Below are positions 45,247 through 56,771 of a DNA stretch of 64,000 nt, piece by piece (position 1 is the stretch's first letter; the number at the start of each line of letters is the position of its first letter). A program made the translations under genes and the position numbers. The DNA lies in the NCBI RefSeq assembly GCF_040100845.1, contig NZ_JAZHSH010000001.1:2526501-2590500 (forward strand), in the 5' to 3' direction. This DNA is from Chengkuizengella sp. SCS-71B. Its GTDB lineage: Bacteria; Bacillota; Bacilli; Paenibacillales; KCTC-33759. The notes beneath the pieces were generated by a model. That model had not been told where the DNA came from and searched no databases. It saw nothing but the letters and a program-made list of their open reading frames with translations.

Positions 45247-46155
45247 TTAATACCTCCGTTTCATCTGGTTAATCTCTTCTAAAAACCCTAAATAATGTTC
45301 ATAACGATCAGATGAAATTTCCCCTTGATTTTTTGCTTCAATAACCTTGCATTTAGGTTCATGCTGGTGTAAGCAACCTCTAAATTTACAGTCTGGAATA
45401 TATTGTTTAAATTCTTTAAAGTAAAAACCCAAATCTTCCTGTTCAATATTCGTAAAATCTAATGAACTAAAGCCAGGAGTATCAGCAACGGCACCTCCAT
45501 TACTTAATTCAAGTAATTCAACATGACGTGTAGTATGTTTACCTCTCCCAAGTTTTGAGCTTATTTGTTTCGTCTCTAATTCCAATCCTGGGATAATGGC
45601 ATTTAAAAGAGAGGATTTTCCTACACCTGATTGTCCCGAAAACACACTGGTTTTGTTCGCCATATGCTCTAAAAGTTCTTTATGACCTTCATTTGTTTTC
45701 TTACTTGTTAACAAAACTGGATAACCAATGCTTTCATAATATTGAATCAACTCATCTAATGTTTTTGACTCATCCGAAGCATCTTGAGAGGTCTTATATA
45801 AGTCATATTTTGAAAAACAAATAATCGCTTCAAGACCAACTTTTTCAATGTGGACTAAAAATTTATCTAATAACTGTAAATTTAGTTTTGGTTCTACTAA
45901 TGAAAAAACAAGAACTGCCAAATTTACATTGGCTATAGGGGGACGTATTAATTCACTAGTTCTAGGAAGAATTTCATGAACCGTGCCCTCACCATTTTCT
46001 GATAATTCAACCATTACAAAATCTCCAACTAAAGGAGAGGTTTCTCTCTTTCTGAAAATGCCTCTCGCTCTGCATTGGACTAATGGCTCTCCATTTTGAT
46101 GAGGTTTTACATAATAAAATCCACTTAATGCTTTAACAATTCTTCCTTCTAGCAT
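45247..46155 (-). CDS. rsgA: Ribosome small subunit-dependent GTPase RsgA
   Basis: RsgA (CpgA) checks late 30S assembly and is itself a PrkC substrate in B. subtilis. The 302-residue protein has an N-terminal OB fold ([16 protein letters not shown]), a circularly permuted GTPase (FSKYDLY near 118 before [14 protein letters not shown] near 172 and [10 protein letters not shown] near 218) and a zinc site in the C-terminus ([14 protein letters not shown]). It follows prkC by 25 nt. Confidence 0.97.
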   Translation of the reverse strand: MLEGRIVKALSGFYYVKPHQNGEPLVQCRARGIFRKRETSPLVGDFVMVELSENGEGTVHEILPRTSELIRPPIANVNLAVLVFSLVEPKLNLQLLDKFLVHIEKVGLEAIICFSKYDLYKTSQDASDESKTLDELIQYYESIGYPVLLTSKKTNEGHKELLEHMANKTSVFSGQSGVGKSSLLNAIIPGLELETKQISSKLGRGKHTTRHVELLELSNGGAVADTPGFSSLDFTNIEQEDLGFYFKEFKQYIPDCKFRGCLHQHEPKCKVIEAKNQGEISSDRYEHYLGFLEEINQMKRRY

Positions 46156-46179
46156 AAATTAATCAAAACCCTCCTTTTT

Positions 46180-48129
46180 TCATAATTCATCATATTTTAC
46201 ATCAAATCTTCCAAAATGTTTCTGATTACGATATACATTTATATATGCTGTTCCATTAGGTAAATCAGGAGTTAATACAACAGGTACATAGAAAATTTCT
46301 TCTGTTGTTATTGTTTTTGTGTTCCAAAAGCGGTCTGTACCTTTAGCATCCGTAATTGTAATTTCAATCTTTGAATCTTCTCCTTCAATCTCAGGTGAAA
46401 CAATGACGGGATGATTTGTCTTTTTTACATCTGCAGGTTCTCCTTCACTTACGTGAATGGTTATCTCTTCTCCTATTTTAACAGGGACACCAGGATCATA
46501 CGGGAACTGTTTAAACACAAAACCCTTGGGCATATCTAGGTCAAAATCACGTTCAACTTTAAAGGTAAGTCCTTTTTGTTCAAGGATAGCAATGGCTGCT
46601 TCTTCACTATATTCAATTAAATCTGGCATTTTAAAGCTACCTCGCCCTTCACTTACTGTAAAAGAAACACTAACATTATTTGGATTATACTTTGAGTTTG
46701 CCACAGGAGATTGATTGATTACCTGACCATTAGGAACATCACTTAATTCCGTAATCATCTCAATATTTTCATCTGTAAATCCTAATCTTTTTAAGTCATT
46801 CTCTACTTCAATCCACTGCATTCCTATATAATCTTCCATGATTTTTGTTTCCTGTCCTTGACTAACAGTGAGAGTGATAGGATAGTTCACCTTTACAGTC
46901 TTATTTTTATCCGATTGATCAATGACAATACCCTCTTCTACTTGATCATCATATTCATATTGAACAGGATCAAGCACTCTTAATTGAACGTTTTCTAGCT
47001 CCTCCGTTGCCTCTTCTAAGGTTTTACCAACAACATTAGGCACTTCTACATCAGCTACTTCAAGCATGCCTAATACTGCTTTTACACCATACCAAGCTGA
47101 GAATAAAATAATAATTGTAGTAAAAGTCCAAATAACCGGTTTTATCCAACCAAAACGATTTCTTTTTCGACCTTCTCTAAGTGCTGGCATTATGGTTTCA
47201 TCATGATCCATTTCCTGAACTTTCCGATTTAATCCAATGACAGGCATGATTTTAGTATGTTCTTCATCATCTAAATCATCATTAAAATCTAATTTGTTTT
47301 CATTCATTTTCTCTGGCGATAAACAGGATTCTAAATCATGAAGCATTTGTTTAGCTGATTGATAACGCTGCTCAGGATTTTTTTGCATTGATTTTAATAC
47401 AATATTTTCTACACTCTGTGGGATCAACGGATTCACTTTCCGAGGTTCTTCAACGTTCTCTTGTAAATGTTTTAAAGCTATACTAATTGGACTTTCCCCT
47501 GAAAAAGGAAGTTTGTTTGTCAACATTTGATATAATACAATGCCTAGTGAATATAAATCAGATTTCGCCCCTTGAGTTACCCCTTTTGCATGCTCAGGTG
47601 AAAAGTAATGAACAGATCCTAGAACAGATCCAGTCTGTGTAATTTCAGATGACGATGCTGCACGTGCAATCCCAAAGTCCGTAACCTTCACACGTCCGTT
47701 TCTTCCAATTAGAATATTATGTGGCTTAATATCTCTATGAATAATTTGATTTTGATGAGCATGATCCAGCGCATCACAAATTTGACAAGTAATATGTATA
47801 GCTTCCTCTACTTGAAATGGAGCTCTATTTTTAATTTCTTCGTTTAAATTGCTACCTTCTATGTACTCCATTACAATGTAATGAATATCATCTTCCTGTC
47901 CAACATCATAAATACTTACAACATTCGGATGAGAAAGTGATGCAGCAGATTGAGCTTCTCGACGAAAACGACGAATAAAATCTTCATCATAAACAAATTG
48001 TTGACGAAGCACTTTGATGGCAACCATACGGTTCAATAATTTATCATGTGCTTTAAACACTAGGGCCATTCCCCCGCCACCAACGCGGTTTAATATTTCG
48101 TATCGACCGCTTAATTGCTGTCCAATCAT
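46180..48129 (-). CDS. prkC: PASTA-domain Ser/Thr protein kinase PrkC
   Basis: A membrane Hanks-type kinase that senses muropeptides and wakes spores. The 649-residue protein has the kinase domain (GGGGMALVFKAHD near 18, HRDIKPHNILI near 134, DFGIARA near 155, Thr-rich activation loop), a juxtamembrane acidic segment, one membrane helix (WTFTTIIILFSAWYGVKAVL near 334) and three PASTA repeats (about 357-562), the first beginning VEVPNVVGKTLEEATEELE. A further beta-rich C-terminal domain follows. It lies 45 nt after its phosphatase prpC. Confidence 0.96.
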   Translation of the reverse strand: MIGQQLSGRYEILNRVGGGGMALVFKAHDKLLNRMVAIKVLRQQFVYDEDFIRRFRREAQSAASLSHPNVVSIYDVGQEDDIHYIVMEYIEGSNLNEEIKNRAPFQVEEAIHITCQICDALDHAHQNQIIHRDIKPHNILIGRNGRVKVTDFGIARAASSSEITQTGSVLGSVHYFSPEHAKGVTQGAKSDLYSLGIVLYQMLTNKLPFSGESPISIALKHLQENVEEPRKVNPLIPQSVENIVLKSMQKNPEQRYQSAKQMLHDLESCLSPEKMNENKLDFNDDLDDEEHTKIMPVIGLNRKVQEMDHDETIMPALREGRKRNRFGWIKPVIWTFTTIIILFSAWYGVKAVLGMLEVADVEVPNVVGKTLEEATEELENVQLRVLDPVQYEYDDQVEEGIVIDQSDKNKTVKVNYPITLTVSQGQETKIMEDYIGMQWIEVENDLKRLGFTDENIEMITELSDVPNGQVINQSPVANSKYNPNNVSVSFTVSEGRGSFKMPDLIEYSEEAAIAILEQKGLTFKVERDFDLDMPKGFVFKQFPYDPGVPVKIGEEITIHVSEGEPADVKKTNHPVIVSPEIEGEDSKIEITITDAKGTDRFWNTKTITTEEIFYVPVVLTPDLPNGTAYINVYRNQKHFGRFDVKYDEL

Positions 48130-48174
48130 TTTTTCACCTCTCTACTTCTGTATAATAATTTCAGCATTTTCAAA

Positions 48175-48906
48175 TTACTCATTTACTAATAGAACAACAG
48201 TAATGTTGTCATCTCCACCTGCTTCTAATGCATGTTGGATTAATTCATTTGCCGTTACTTCAATATTTTGTTCTTTCATTAAAATATGAACCATATCCTG
48301 CTGATTTACTAAGCTACTTAATCCATCACTACATAACATTAATAAATCATGTTGAAGCCACTCATGACGATGAATTTCAATGTTAACATATTCTTCAGTT
48401 CCCAAAGCACGAGTTAATAAATTACGTCTCGGATGTTGCTCTGCTTCTTCTGGAGAAATTTGTCCACTTTTTAATAATTCGTTTACTAAAGAATGGTCCT
48501 CTGTTAGTTGTATTATAGCTTCTTCAGTATACTTGTAAGCTCTGCTATCCCCGATATGTGCAATTAAAATCAATTCATCTGTTGCAAGAGCAACCACAAC
48601 TGTAGTTCCCATACCCTTATATTTTTCATTTTCTGAAGCAAGTTGATATATTTTTGCATTTGCTAGATAAATGGCTTCTCGGATGGACAATTCACACTCT
48701 TCTACAGTCATATCTGCTTCTAAAGATTGCAAACTTTCTTGAATCGTTTCTATCGTAATTTGACTAGCGATATCCCCAGCCTGATGTCCTCCCATTCCAT
48801 CTGCCACAATTGCAAGTGTAAAACCATTTAACTCTGTTTGTACTGCAGCCCGATCTTCATTAACTGCTCTAGTACGCCCAACATCTGTTTTATTGGTTGA
48901 TTTCAT
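48175..48906 (-). CDS. prpC: Stp1/PrpC-type PP2C protein phosphatase
   Basis: A metal-dependent Ser/Thr phosphatase that reverses PrkC. The 243-residue protein shows VGRTRAVNEDRAAV near 9, IVADGMGGHQAGDIAS near 33, AHIGDSRAY near 116, and SDGLSSL and GGDDNITVVLL near the end, with all metal-binding Asp present. ATG 48906 follows AGAGGTG inside the 3' end of rlmN (8 nt gap to its stop); the frame is open further upstream but would lie inside rlmN. Confidence 0.96.
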   Translation of the reverse strand: MKSTNKTDVGRTRAVNEDRAAVQTELNGFTLAIVADGMGGHQAGDIASQITIETIQESLQSLEADMTVEECELSIREAIYLANAKIYQLASENEKYKGMGTTVVVALATDELILIAHIGDSRAYKYTEEAIIQLTEDHSLVNELLKSGQISPEEAEQHPRRNLLTRALGTEEYVNIEIHRHEWLQHDLLMLCSDGLSSLVNQQDMVHILMKEQNIEVTANELIQHALEAGGDDNITVVLLVNE

Positions 48907-48913
48907 AATTATA

Positions 48914-49960
48914 TCACCTCTTACTTGACTCCATATGTTTAGCACGTAATTGACCGCAAGCCGCCTCTATATCATGACCCTGCTCTCTTCGAATGGTCAC
49001 ATTCACTTTTTTACGCTCTAAAATTTTTTTGAACTCAAAAATATCTTTTTTAGGTGTCCTAATATAATCTCGCTCTGGCACATAATTCACAGGAATCAGA
49101 TTTACATGACATAACATGCCTTGCAATACATCAGCTAATTCTTCTGCATGCTCTGGCTTGTCATTTTTGCCTCCAATTAACGCATACTCGAAGGTAATTC
49201 TTCTACCTGTTGTTTGAATATAATATTTACAAGCTTTTAACAAATCACGAAGTGGAAACCGTCGATTTACAGGCATTAAACTTGAACGAAGTGCGTCGTT
49301 TGGAGCATGGATTGAGATCGCTAAATTAATTTGTGTTTTTTCATCTGCAAACTTATAAACATTTGGAACAATCCCACTGGTTGAAACAGTAATATGACGC
49401 TGCCCAATGTTTAGACCCTTTTCATGTATCATCGTATTTAAAAATTTCATCATATGATCATAGTTTTCAAAAGGTTCTCCAATACCCATAATCACAATGC
49501 TGCTAATGCGTTCGTTTGTATTATCCAATCTTTGCTGAGCCTGTACCACTTGTGCAATAATCTCTCCAGCAGTTAAATCTCTTTTTAACCCACCTAGTGT
49601 AGATGCACAGAAAGTACAACCTACTCGACAACCAACCTGTGTCGTTACACAAATACTATTACCGTAATCGTGTTTCATAATGACGGTTTCAATTGCATTT
49701 TTATCTTGCAGCTCAAATAAAAATTTGATTGTACCATCCTTGGATTCGAATCTTGTAATCTCATTTAATGTTACAAAGTTAAAATCCTTTTCTAATTTTT
49801 CGCGAAGTTGTTTTGGAATGTTTGACATTTCCTCAAAACTACTTACGCGTTTAACATATAACCAATCGTAAATTTGTTCTGCTCTAAATGTTGGTTGTTT
49901 ATTTTCTTTTACCCATGTTTGTAATTCCTCTAGAGTGTAGTCATAAATAAAAGGTTTCAT
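48914..49960 (-). CDS. rlmN: Dual-specificity 23S rRNA/tRNA methyltransferase RlmN
   Basis: RlmN is a radical-SAM enzyme that makes m2A2503 in 23S rRNA and m2A37 in some tRNAs. The protein has the cluster motif [11 protein letters not shown] (CxxxCxxC) near 113, the GEPFENYD motif, and the second catalytic Cys in [10 protein letters not shown] near the end. ATG 49960 gives 348 residues; GTG 49966 is two codons earlier, and both have only a weak AAGG. It heads rlmN-prpC-prkC-rsgA-rpe. Confidence 0.95.
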   Translation of the reverse strand: MKPFIYDYTLEELQTWVKENKQPTFRAEQIYDWLYVKRVSSFEEMSNIPKQLREKLEKDFNFVTLNEITRFESKDGTIKFLFELQDKNAIETVIMKHDYGNSICVTTQVGCRVGCTFCASTLGGLKRDLTAGEIIAQVVQAQQRLDNTNERISSIVIMGIGEPFENYDHMMKFLNTMIHEKGLNIGQRHITVSTSGIVPNVYKFADEKTQINLAISIHAPNDALRSSLMPVNRRFPLRDLLKACKYYIQTTGRRITFEYALIGGKNDKPEHAEELADVLQGMLCHVNLIPVNYVPERDYIRTPKKDIFEFKKILERKKVNVTIRREQGHDIEAACGQLRAKHMESSKR

Positions 49961-50083
49961 TTTCACACAGCCTTGTTTATATTGTAATCATTGATTTGTT
50001 CTCTATATCACTGGGGGAATTTAATACATTCACCTTTAAACGATATTTTTCACCTGTTTTGGTTAAGTTTTAGGTCTATTTTA

Positions 50084-51478
50084 TCATACATTCTCATTTT
50101 TATGTAAACGGGCAATAAAAAAACCGTCCGAATGAAAATAATTCGGCAGCACCTGAAGCATTCCTTCCTCTAACTTGATTTGTTGATATACCTCTTGTGG
50201 CAAAAGTTTCCTAATGGAAGGATCTATAGAAAATTGTGGGTTTTGAGATAAAAATGCTTTAACAATTTGCTCATTTTCTGACGATTCTATCGTACAGGTA
50301 CTATATACGAGTATACCTCCGGGTTTTACTAAGTCAGCAATATTACTCAGTATATCTAATTGTATTTGAGCTATTTCCTGAACATCTGATTCACTTTTTA
50401 GCCACTTTAAATCTGGTTTCCTACGAATCACACCTAACCCAGAACACGGTGCATCCAGCAAAATACGGTCAAAGGAATGTTTCTCAAACTTTTGAATTAA
50501 TAAAGCAGCATCTTGAACTGATGTTTTGACATTTTTTAATTGTAATCTTTGAACTTGTTCATCAATCAATTTTTCTTTATGTGGGTGGATGTCATTTGCC
50601 CAAATGACTCCTGTGTTTTCCATCTTTTCAGCCATATGTGTCGTTTTTCCACCTGGAGCAGCACAACAATCAAGAATGGTTTCGTTCAGCCTAGGATCTA
50701 CCACCGCTGCAACAAGCATAGAGCTTTCGTCTTGAATGGAAATTTCACCTTGCTTAAACCATAAGCTATGGGCCATATTCCCACCGCTTTCAACAACAAT
50801 ACCATCTACAGAAATAGAAGAAGGAGATACTTGTAATGCATTCTGTCGCATGTCTACTATTAGAGAATCTCTATCCTTTATCAAGGTATTTACTCTGACA
50901 CTCACATGTGGGGTTCCATTATTTGCTTCGCATATTTGTTCAGTTATCTCTTCACCAAACTGATCGATCCAGCGTTTAACCATCCACTCAGGGTGTGAGT
51001 GCTTTAAGGATATATGTTCAACAATATTTGAAGTGCTGGGCAATTCTAATTGTTCTTTTTTCCGAATGATGTTTCTTAAAACTGCATTGACCATTCCTGA
51101 AATCCCACGATGCCCTTTCCGCTTAGATATGTTCACCGCTTCATTTACAACAGCATGATCTGGAATTCGATCTAAGTAATACAACTGGTAAAAGCTTAAA
51201 CGTAATAAATTCCGCACCCATGGTTGCAGCTTTTTCACCTTTTTCGTTACGAATTGATTTAAAAAATAATCAATCGTATTCATTCTCTGAATCGTACCAT
51301 ATACGATTTCAGTTGTTAAAGCAACTTCTTGCCGTTCTAATTTGAATTTGTTTAATGATTCGTTCAATAATATATTGCTATAGGCCTTTTTCTCATCAAC
51401 TTTTGTAAGAATGTCCATGGCTAGTTCACGAGCAGTAGGTATTTTCTTTTTTGATGTTGTAGTATTTGATGAAGTCAT
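50084..51478 (-). CDS. rsmB: 16S rRNA (cytosine(967)-C5)-methyltransferase
   Basis: RsmB methylates C967. The 464-residue protein has an N-terminal NusB-like domain (about 14-145, ARELAMDILTKVDEKKAYS) and a C-terminal SAM methyltransferase with the nucleotide loop LDCCAAPGGKTTHMAE near 266 and catalytic Cys residues in DAPCSGLGVIRRKPD near 342 and YSTCTIESSENE. It begins 5 nt after fmt in the usual def-fmt-rsmB order. Confidence 0.96.
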   Translation of the reverse strand: MTSSNTTTSKKKIPTARELAMDILTKVDEKKAYSNILLNESLNKFKLERQEVALTTEIVYGTIQRMNTIDYFLNQFVTKKVKKLQPWVRNLLRLSFYQLYYLDRIPDHAVVNEAVNISKRKGHRGISGMVNAVLRNIIRKKEQLELPSTSNIVEHISLKHSHPEWMVKRWIDQFGEEITEQICEANNGTPHVSVRVNTLIKDRDSLIVDMRQNALQVSPSSISVDGIVVESGGNMAHSLWFKQGEISIQDESSMLVAAVVDPRLNETILDCCAAPGGKTTHMAEKMENTGVIWANDIHPHKEKLIDEQVQRLQLKNVKTSVQDAALLIQKFEKHSFDRILLDAPCSGLGVIRRKPDLKWLKSESDVQEIAQIQLDILSNIADLVKPGGILVYSTCTIESSENEQIVKAFLSQNPQFSIDPSIRKLLPQEVYQQIKLEEGMLQVLPNYFHSDGFFIARLHKNENV

Positions 51479-51483
51479 ATAAA

Positions 51484-52455
51484 TCAGCTCCCAAATTGTG
51501 TGCCTTCTGGAATCACACTTCCTTTGCTAAATTGCCCCACATCCATTCTTTTTTTACCAGCGGGTTGAATTTGTGTTAACCAGATCGTTCCGTCTCCTGT
51601 TTTTACCTCTATGCCAACAGCAGTCATCTGAACTACTGTTCCAGGCAATGTTGCCTTATCATAATCAGACTTTGAACTCATATCAGAAGGATTTAAACTC
51701 TCCCATACTTTTAACACTTTTCCATCCCACAAAGTATAAGAGCCTGGAAAAGGATTTAGTGCACGGATATGATTAAAAATTTCTTTAGAAGATTTTTTCC
51801 AGTCGATAAACTCATCCTCTCTTTTAATATTTGAAGCAAACGTTGCTTCTTCATGATTCTGAGCCTTAGGCTGAATATTTCCCTGAACAAGATTAATCAA
51901 AGTATCTTTTAACAATTCTGCTCCAGCAATACTCAGCTTTTCAAACATCGTTCCTGTATTATCGTCATCAAGGATTGGCACTTCTACCTTGCTAATCATG
52001 TCTCCCGTATCTAAACCTTCCTCCATATACATAATGGTCACTCCCGTCATCGCTTCTCCATTTTTTATTGCATGATGAATAGGAGCACCTCCTCTATACT
52101 TTGGAAGAAGAGAAGCATGTACATTGATGCATCCTAAGCGTGGGAGTTCTAATACCGCTTTTGGTAATATTTGTCCAAATGCTGCAGTGATAATTAAATC
52201 AGGCTGTAAATGTTTCAATTGTTCTATAGCTTCTGGGGCTTTCATTTTTTCTGGTTGAAGTACTGGGATGTTGTGCTCTAAAGCCGCCACCTTTACAGGA
52301 GTTGGTGTTAAAATCTTCTTTCTCCCTTTAGGTCGATCTGGCTGTGTTACTACTCCTACTACATTTAATTTTTCTTCAAGCAAATATAGAAAAGAGGGAA
52401 CAGCAAAATCTGGTGTTCCCATAAATACGATGCGAATTTGATTAATCAATGACAT
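51484..52455 (-). CDS. fmt: Methionyl-tRNA formyltransferase
   Basis: Fmt formylates initiator Met-tRNA using 10-formyl-THF. It shows [18 protein letters not shown] near 11, the catalytic [20 protein letters not shown] near 107 and [15 protein letters not shown] near 132. ATG 52455 (323 residues) overlaps def by 14 nt and follows AAGGAG at a longish spacing; ATG 52476 is in frame but has no ribosome-binding site. Def removes the formyl group that Fmt adds. Confidence 0.96.
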   Translation of the reverse strand: MSLINQIRIVFMGTPDFAVPSFLYLLEEKLNVVGVVTQPDRPKGRKKILTPTPVKVAALEHNIPVLQPEKMKAPEAIEQLKHLQPDLIITAAFGQILPKAVLELPRLGCINVHASLLPKYRGGAPIHHAIKNGEAMTGVTIMYMEEGLDTGDMISKVEVPILDDDNTGTMFEKLSIAGAELLKDTLINLVQGNIQPKAQNHEEATFASNIKREDEFIDWKKSSKEIFNHIRALNPFPGSYTLWDGKVLKVWESLNPSDMSSKSDYDKATLPGTVVQMTAVGIEVKTGDGTIWLTQIQPAGKKRMDVGQFSKGSVIPEGTQFGS

Positions 52456-52933
52456 TGTTTGGCTGCTCTCCTTCATAAATGGCTTCTGCTATATCTGTAA
52501 ATAAAACACCGTTTAAGTGATCAATTTCATGTTGGAATATACGAGCTAGAAAATCCTCAGCTTCATACACAACTTCATTGCCATTTCGATCAAAACCTTT
52601 TACTGTAATGGCTTTAAAGCGATTTACATCTCCATTAATAGAAGGAATACTTAAACAACCTTCTGGGCCTACTTCTTTTTCTGTTGACGTTTTAAAAATT
52701 TCAGGATTAACTAACTCAATTAGTCCCGGTCCATCTTCTTCACCTGAATCAAGTACAATCACACGTTTCAATATTCCAATTTGAGGAGCAGCAAGTCCCA
52801 CCCCTGGTGCATCGTACATCGTTTCAGCCATATCATCTAACAATTTGTGAAGATTTTTATTGAATTTTGTAACTTGTTTACACTTTTCCCGTAAAATTGG
52901 ATCAGGATTTTTAACAATGACTCTAATTGCCAT
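52442..52933 (-). CDS. def: Peptide deformylase
   Basis: Def removes N-formyl from new proteins. The 163-residue metalloenzyme has all three family motifs: [10 protein letters not shown] near 44, EGCLSIPSI near 89 (metal Cys) and [12 protein letters not shown] near 134 (two metal His and the catalytic Glu). It is the shorter iron-type (group 1) form. It follows priA and overlaps fmt by 14 nt. Confidence 0.97.
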   Translation of the reverse strand: MAIRVIVKNPDPILREKCKQVTKFNKNLHKLLDDMAETMYDAPGVGLAAPQIGILKRVIVLDSGEEDGPGLIELVNPEIFKTSTEKEVGPEGCLSIPSINGDVNRFKAITVKGFDRNGNEVVYEAEDFLARIFQHEIDHLNGVLFTDIAEAIYEGEQPNNVID

Positions 52934-52989
52934 GTCAACACCTACCTTATTTAAATTCTTTATAATTTATGGTTTTTAAACTACCTCTA

Positions 52990-55434
52990 TTACATTAACA
53001 TTTGTGGGTCTACGTCTATACTTATCTGTATTTTTGTTCGTTTTATTGTTTCTTCTAATGAAGTCACTGCATTGTGAACCAAATTTATCGTTTCCCATCC
53101 TCCTCGATATTTTATCAAACATTGGAAACGATATCTATCCTTCTTCCTTGGAATCGGCGAAGCTACAGGTCCAAGAACATCTATAACGGACGAAAGTTGT
53201 TCCATTTTAATATATTCCGCAAATTTCTCACCTGTTCGTATTAAAAGGTTGATATTTTCATGAGAAAAAGTAATTAAAATTAATTTACAGTAAGGGGGAT
53301 AGATGCCTCTTTTTCTCGTTTGAATCTCTGTTCTCATAAAAGATGAATAATCATGCTGGCTTGCACTAATCACACTATAATGATCAGGATTATACGTTTG
53401 TATTACAACCTCTCCAGGTAACTCGTGCCTACCAGCCCGCCCAGAAACTTGCGTAAGCAGTTGAAATGTTTTTTCAGAAGCTCTGAAATCTGGTAGATTT
53501 AACACCGTATCTGCCGCAATCACACCAACTAAGGTTACTTTTGGAAAATCCAAACCTTTGGCTACCATTTGTGTACCTAACAAAACGTCTGCCTTATGAT
53601 CTCGGAATTGATTTAACCATTTTTCATGAGAACCTTTTTCTGTCGTAGTATCGACGTCCATGCGTATCACTCTTATACCAGGGAAAAAACTAGTGAGACT
53701 CTCTTCCACTTTTTGAGTGCCTGTACCAAAATATCGAATGTGACCACTTGAGCATGATGGACAAGTTTGGTGCTCTCTTTCAGCATAACCACAGTAGTGA
53801 CAACGTAGATGCTGAGTATTCATATGATAGGTCAAAGAAATGTCACAGTGGGGACAACTTACAACTTGACCACAAGAACGACACATCACAAAAGTTGAGT
53901 ACCCTCGGCGATTCAAAAACAGAACCATCTGTTCATTTTTGTTTAAGCGATCTTCAATCGATGTATGTAAAATTCTGCTGAACATTGTTCGATTGCCCGC
54001 TTTTAACTCTTCTCGCATATCAACAATATGTACTGAAGGCATAGAGCGCCCCGCTACTCTTGTAGGCAATGATAAATAATCCATCGATGTCTGATGACTC
54101 TCATAATAAGTTTCTAGTGAAGGAGTCGCTGAACCCAGAATAACTACAGCCTGGTGTGCTACACTTCTCTTTTTTGCAATTTCAATTGCATGATATTTTG
54201 GATTGTCTTGTTGTTTATAGGAAGCTTCATGCTCTTCATCAATAATAATTAATCCTATTTTTGTGAATGGAGCAAATATTGCAGACCTTGCTCCAATGAC
54301 AACCTTCACTTTTTTTTGTTGGATTTTACGCCATTCATCATATCGTTCACCTTGAGATAATCTGCTATGAAGAACTGCAACTAAATCCCCAAAACGAGAT
54401 TTAAATCTTTCTACCATTTGTGGAGTTAATGATATTTCAGGAACAAGTACAATCGCTTCTCGATTCTGATTTAAGCACTTTTGTATTGTTTGTAAATAAA
54501 CTTCCGTTTTACCACTTCCCGTGACTCCATGTAATAAGAAAAGACGCTGTTTTTGTTCTTGAATAATCTGACTAATAGATTGATAAACCTTCTCTTGCTC
54601 TTCAGTAAGTTGCAATGGATGGCTCTGTATAAAATCATGTTTTTGAAAAGGGTCACGAAAGATTTCAGCCGATTCTAGTTCCAACCATTTTTTATTGACT
54701 AAAGCTTTGATACTGGAGGAACTAGTATTCAATCGTTTGGATAACTCAGCTATCGGTATCGAGATAGGATATTCTATGAAAAACTGTAAAATCTCCATTT
54801 GTTTATGTGCCTGTTTAGATAACTCTTTTTTGTACTTTTCTAACAATGTTATATCTTGCGGAGGTTTTACCATTAACACTTTTTTAGCAGATACACGATT
54901 TTTGATGTTTTGAGTTTCCGTTAATATCTCACCTAAAATCATTTCTTTTATGGTTAAACTTTCATTTGGAAAATAGTCAAGCAGCTCATTCATTTCAACC
55001 GATTGTTTGCTTTTTATAAAATGTATAATTTCATTTTCTATCTCACTCTGTGTAACAACTTCACTTTTCTCGGTGGAATCAGATAATTTAATATATTTTT
55101 CATATTTAGCTTTCAACGCACCTGGCAACATTACCTGTAGTGCAGTAATTTCATTGCACAAATATTTACGGCTCATCCATTTGGCTAATTTAACAAGTTC
55201 CTGTGTTAAAGGAGGCTGAAGATCTAAAACATCTTCAATGCTTTTCATCTTACGATCATCAACGTCACTTTTTTCTAATAACTCAATAACAAAACCTTGA
55301 ATCATTCTCGGACCAAACCGCACAGCAACTCTACTCCCGACTTCTATCCAATTAGTTAAAGATGCCGGCACCTTATAATCAAATGGACGGTTGGTTTGTT
55401 TTGAAGGAACATCAACGATAACACGAGCATACAT
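52990..55434 (-). CDS. priA: Primosomal helicase PriA
   Basis: PriA restarts replication at forks and D-loops. The 814-residue protein has an N-terminal 3'-DNA-binding domain (MYARVIVDVPSKQTNRPFDY), Walker A LHGVTGSGKTEVYLQ near 303, the box IIDEEHEASYKQQDNP near 399, and an inserted zinc region with eight Cys (CRSCGQVVSCPHC and CHYCGYAEREHQTCPSC near 522-565). It lies between coaBC and def in the usual order, 18 nt after coaBC. Confidence 0.97.
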   Translation of the reverse strand: MYARVIVDVPSKQTNRPFDYKVPASLTNWIEVGSRVAVRFGPRMIQGFVIELLEKSDVDDRKMKSIEDVLDLQPPLTQELVKLAKWMSRKYLCNEITALQVMLPGALKAKYEKYIKLSDSTEKSEVVTQSEIENEIIHFIKSKQSVEMNELLDYFPNESLTIKEMILGEILTETQNIKNRVSAKKVLMVKPPQDITLLEKYKKELSKQAHKQMEILQFFIEYPISIPIAELSKRLNTSSSSIKALVNKKWLELESAEIFRDPFQKHDFIQSHPLQLTEEQEKVYQSISQIIQEQKQRLFLLHGVTGSGKTEVYLQTIQKCLNQNREAIVLVPEISLTPQMVERFKSRFGDLVAVLHSRLSQGERYDEWRKIQQKKVKVVIGARSAIFAPFTKIGLIIIDEEHEASYKQQDNPKYHAIEIAKKRSVAHQAVVILGSATPSLETYYESHQTSMDYLSLPTRVAGRSMPSVHIVDMREELKAGNRTMFSRILHTSIEDRLNKNEQMVLFLNRRGYSTFVMCRSCGQVVSCPHCDISLTYHMNTQHLRCHYCGYAEREHQTCPSCSSGHIRYFGTGTQKVEESLTSFFPGIRVIRMDVDTTTEKGSHEKWLNQFRDHKADVLLGTQMVAKGLDFPKVTLVGVIAADTVLNLPDFRASEKTFQLLTQVSGRAGRHELPGEVVIQTYNPDHYSVISASQHDYSSFMRTEIQTRKRGIYPPYCKLILITFSHENINLLIRTGEKFAEYIKMEQLSSVIDVLGPVASPIPRKKDRYRFQCLIKYRGGWETINLVHNAVTSLEETIKRTKIQISIDVDPQMLM

Positions 55435-55451
55435 GTATTAAAATCACCACC

Positions 55452-56654
55452 TTACGACATTTTTGAAGCAGCAATTTTAAGAATTTGTTCTGAAATTTGC
55501 TCCTTGGATAAGAGCGGCAGTTCTTCAATTAGTCCCATTTCATCATATAAATTCACCCTATTTGTATCTGTGCCAAAACCAGCACCAGGCGCTGTCACAT
55601 CATTTGCAACAAGCATATCACAATTTTTATTTTTCAGTTTTTCAAGTGCATATTTTTCTAAATCATTTGTTTCTGCTGCAAAACCGATTAAAAACTGGTT
55701 TGTTTTTAATTCACCTAATTTTTTTAATATATCTGTATTTTTTTGAAGTGTTATTGTTAAAGTATCATCTGATTTTTTTATTTTTTTATCATACTGTTCT
55801 ATAGGACGATAATCAGCGACTGCAGCAGCTTTGATCACCATATCCATTTTATCATAGCGGCTTAATACAGCTTCATACATCTCTTCTGTTGTTTTAACAC
55901 ATACATTCTCTATTCCATCTAACACTTTTAAATGAGTGTTCGCTGTAACTAATACGACTTCAGCTCCCATTTTATAAGCCGCTTCTGCTAACGCAAAACC
56001 CATTTTCCCAGAAGAATCATTAGTGATATATCGAACTGGATCAATGCGTTCTAATGTCCCCCCGGCAGTAACTAACACGCGTTTCCCTTTAAGTAATTGT
56101 GATGATTCGAAAGTCAGAAAATGCTGCTGAACAGCTTCAAAAATGGTTTCTGGTTCAGCTAATCTACCTTCACCAACGTATCCGCAGGCTAATTGGCCTG
56201 TTCCAGGGTTCACAAAAAGAGTGCCCCGTTTCTTTAATACTTGTATATTTTGTTGTACTGCTGGATGTGCATACATATGTACATTCATTGCAGGAGCAAT
56301 CATAATTGGAGCCGTTGTAGCTAATAATGTTGTACTGAGCATATCATCGGCTAAGCCATGAGCTATTTTTGCAATAATATTTGCTGTAGCTGGGGCAACC
56401 AGTACCAAATCTGCTCGATCTGCTAAATCTATATGAGAGACTACAGAGGCATCTTTTTCATCAAAGATATCCACAATAACAGGATTTCGAGATAACGTTT
56501 GTAATGTTAGCGGCTGAATGAATTGTGTTGCAGATTCAGTCATAATAACATGAACATTTGCTCCACTTTGAACTAACTTACTACATAAAGAAGCTGCCTT
56601 ATATGCCGCAATTCCTCCACTAATTCCAAGTACAATTGTTTTACTTTTCAACAT
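55452..56654 (-). CDS. coaBC: Bifunctional phosphopantothenoylcysteine decarboxylase/synthetase
   Basis: CoaBC joins cysteine to 4'-phosphopantothenate and decarboxylates the product. The N-terminal CoaC half is a flavoprotein ([20 protein letters not shown] near 8, catalytic His in [20 protein letters not shown] near 118). The C-terminal CoaB half has [20 protein letters not shown] near 194 and substrate-binding [11 protein letters not shown]. Length 400 is standard. A terminator upstream separates it from rpoZ, so it starts its own operon with priA, def, fmt and rsmB. Confidence 0.97.
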   Translation of the reverse strand: MLKSKTIVLGISGGIAAYKAASLCSKLVQSGANVHVIMTESATQFIQPLTLQTLSRNPVIVDIFDEKDASVVSHIDLADRADLVLVAPATANIIAKIAHGLADDMLSTTLLATTAPIMIAPAMNVHMYAHPAVQQNIQVLKKRGTLFVNPGTGQLACGYVGEGRLAEPETIFEAVQQHFLTFESSQLLKGKRVLVTAGGTLERIDPVRYITNDSSGKMGFALAEAAYKMGAEVVLVTANTHLKVLDGIENVCVKTTEEMYEAVLSRYDKMDMVIKAAAVADYRPIEQYDKKIKKSDDTLTITLQKNTDILKKLGELKTNQFLIGFAAETNDLEKYALEKLKNKNCDMLVANDVTAPGAGFGTDTNRVNLYDEMGLIEELPLLSKEQISEQILKIAASKMS

Positions 56655-56723
56655 ATAAATCCCCCTACTTTCCTAAAGATCAATAGCTCCTAGCCAAATC
56701 TCTCGAAGTGGTAGCTGAATAAT

Positions 56724-56756
56724 CAAAAAAATAACAACCCTCAGGTTGTTTAAAAA
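56724..56756 (-). terminator. Terminator after rpoZ
   Basis: Stem AACAACC/GGTTGTT with loop CTCA, followed on the minus strand by ATTTTTTTG. It lies 16 nt past rpoZ. Confidence 0.85.
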
Positions 56757-56771
56757 TATGAAGTATTTATC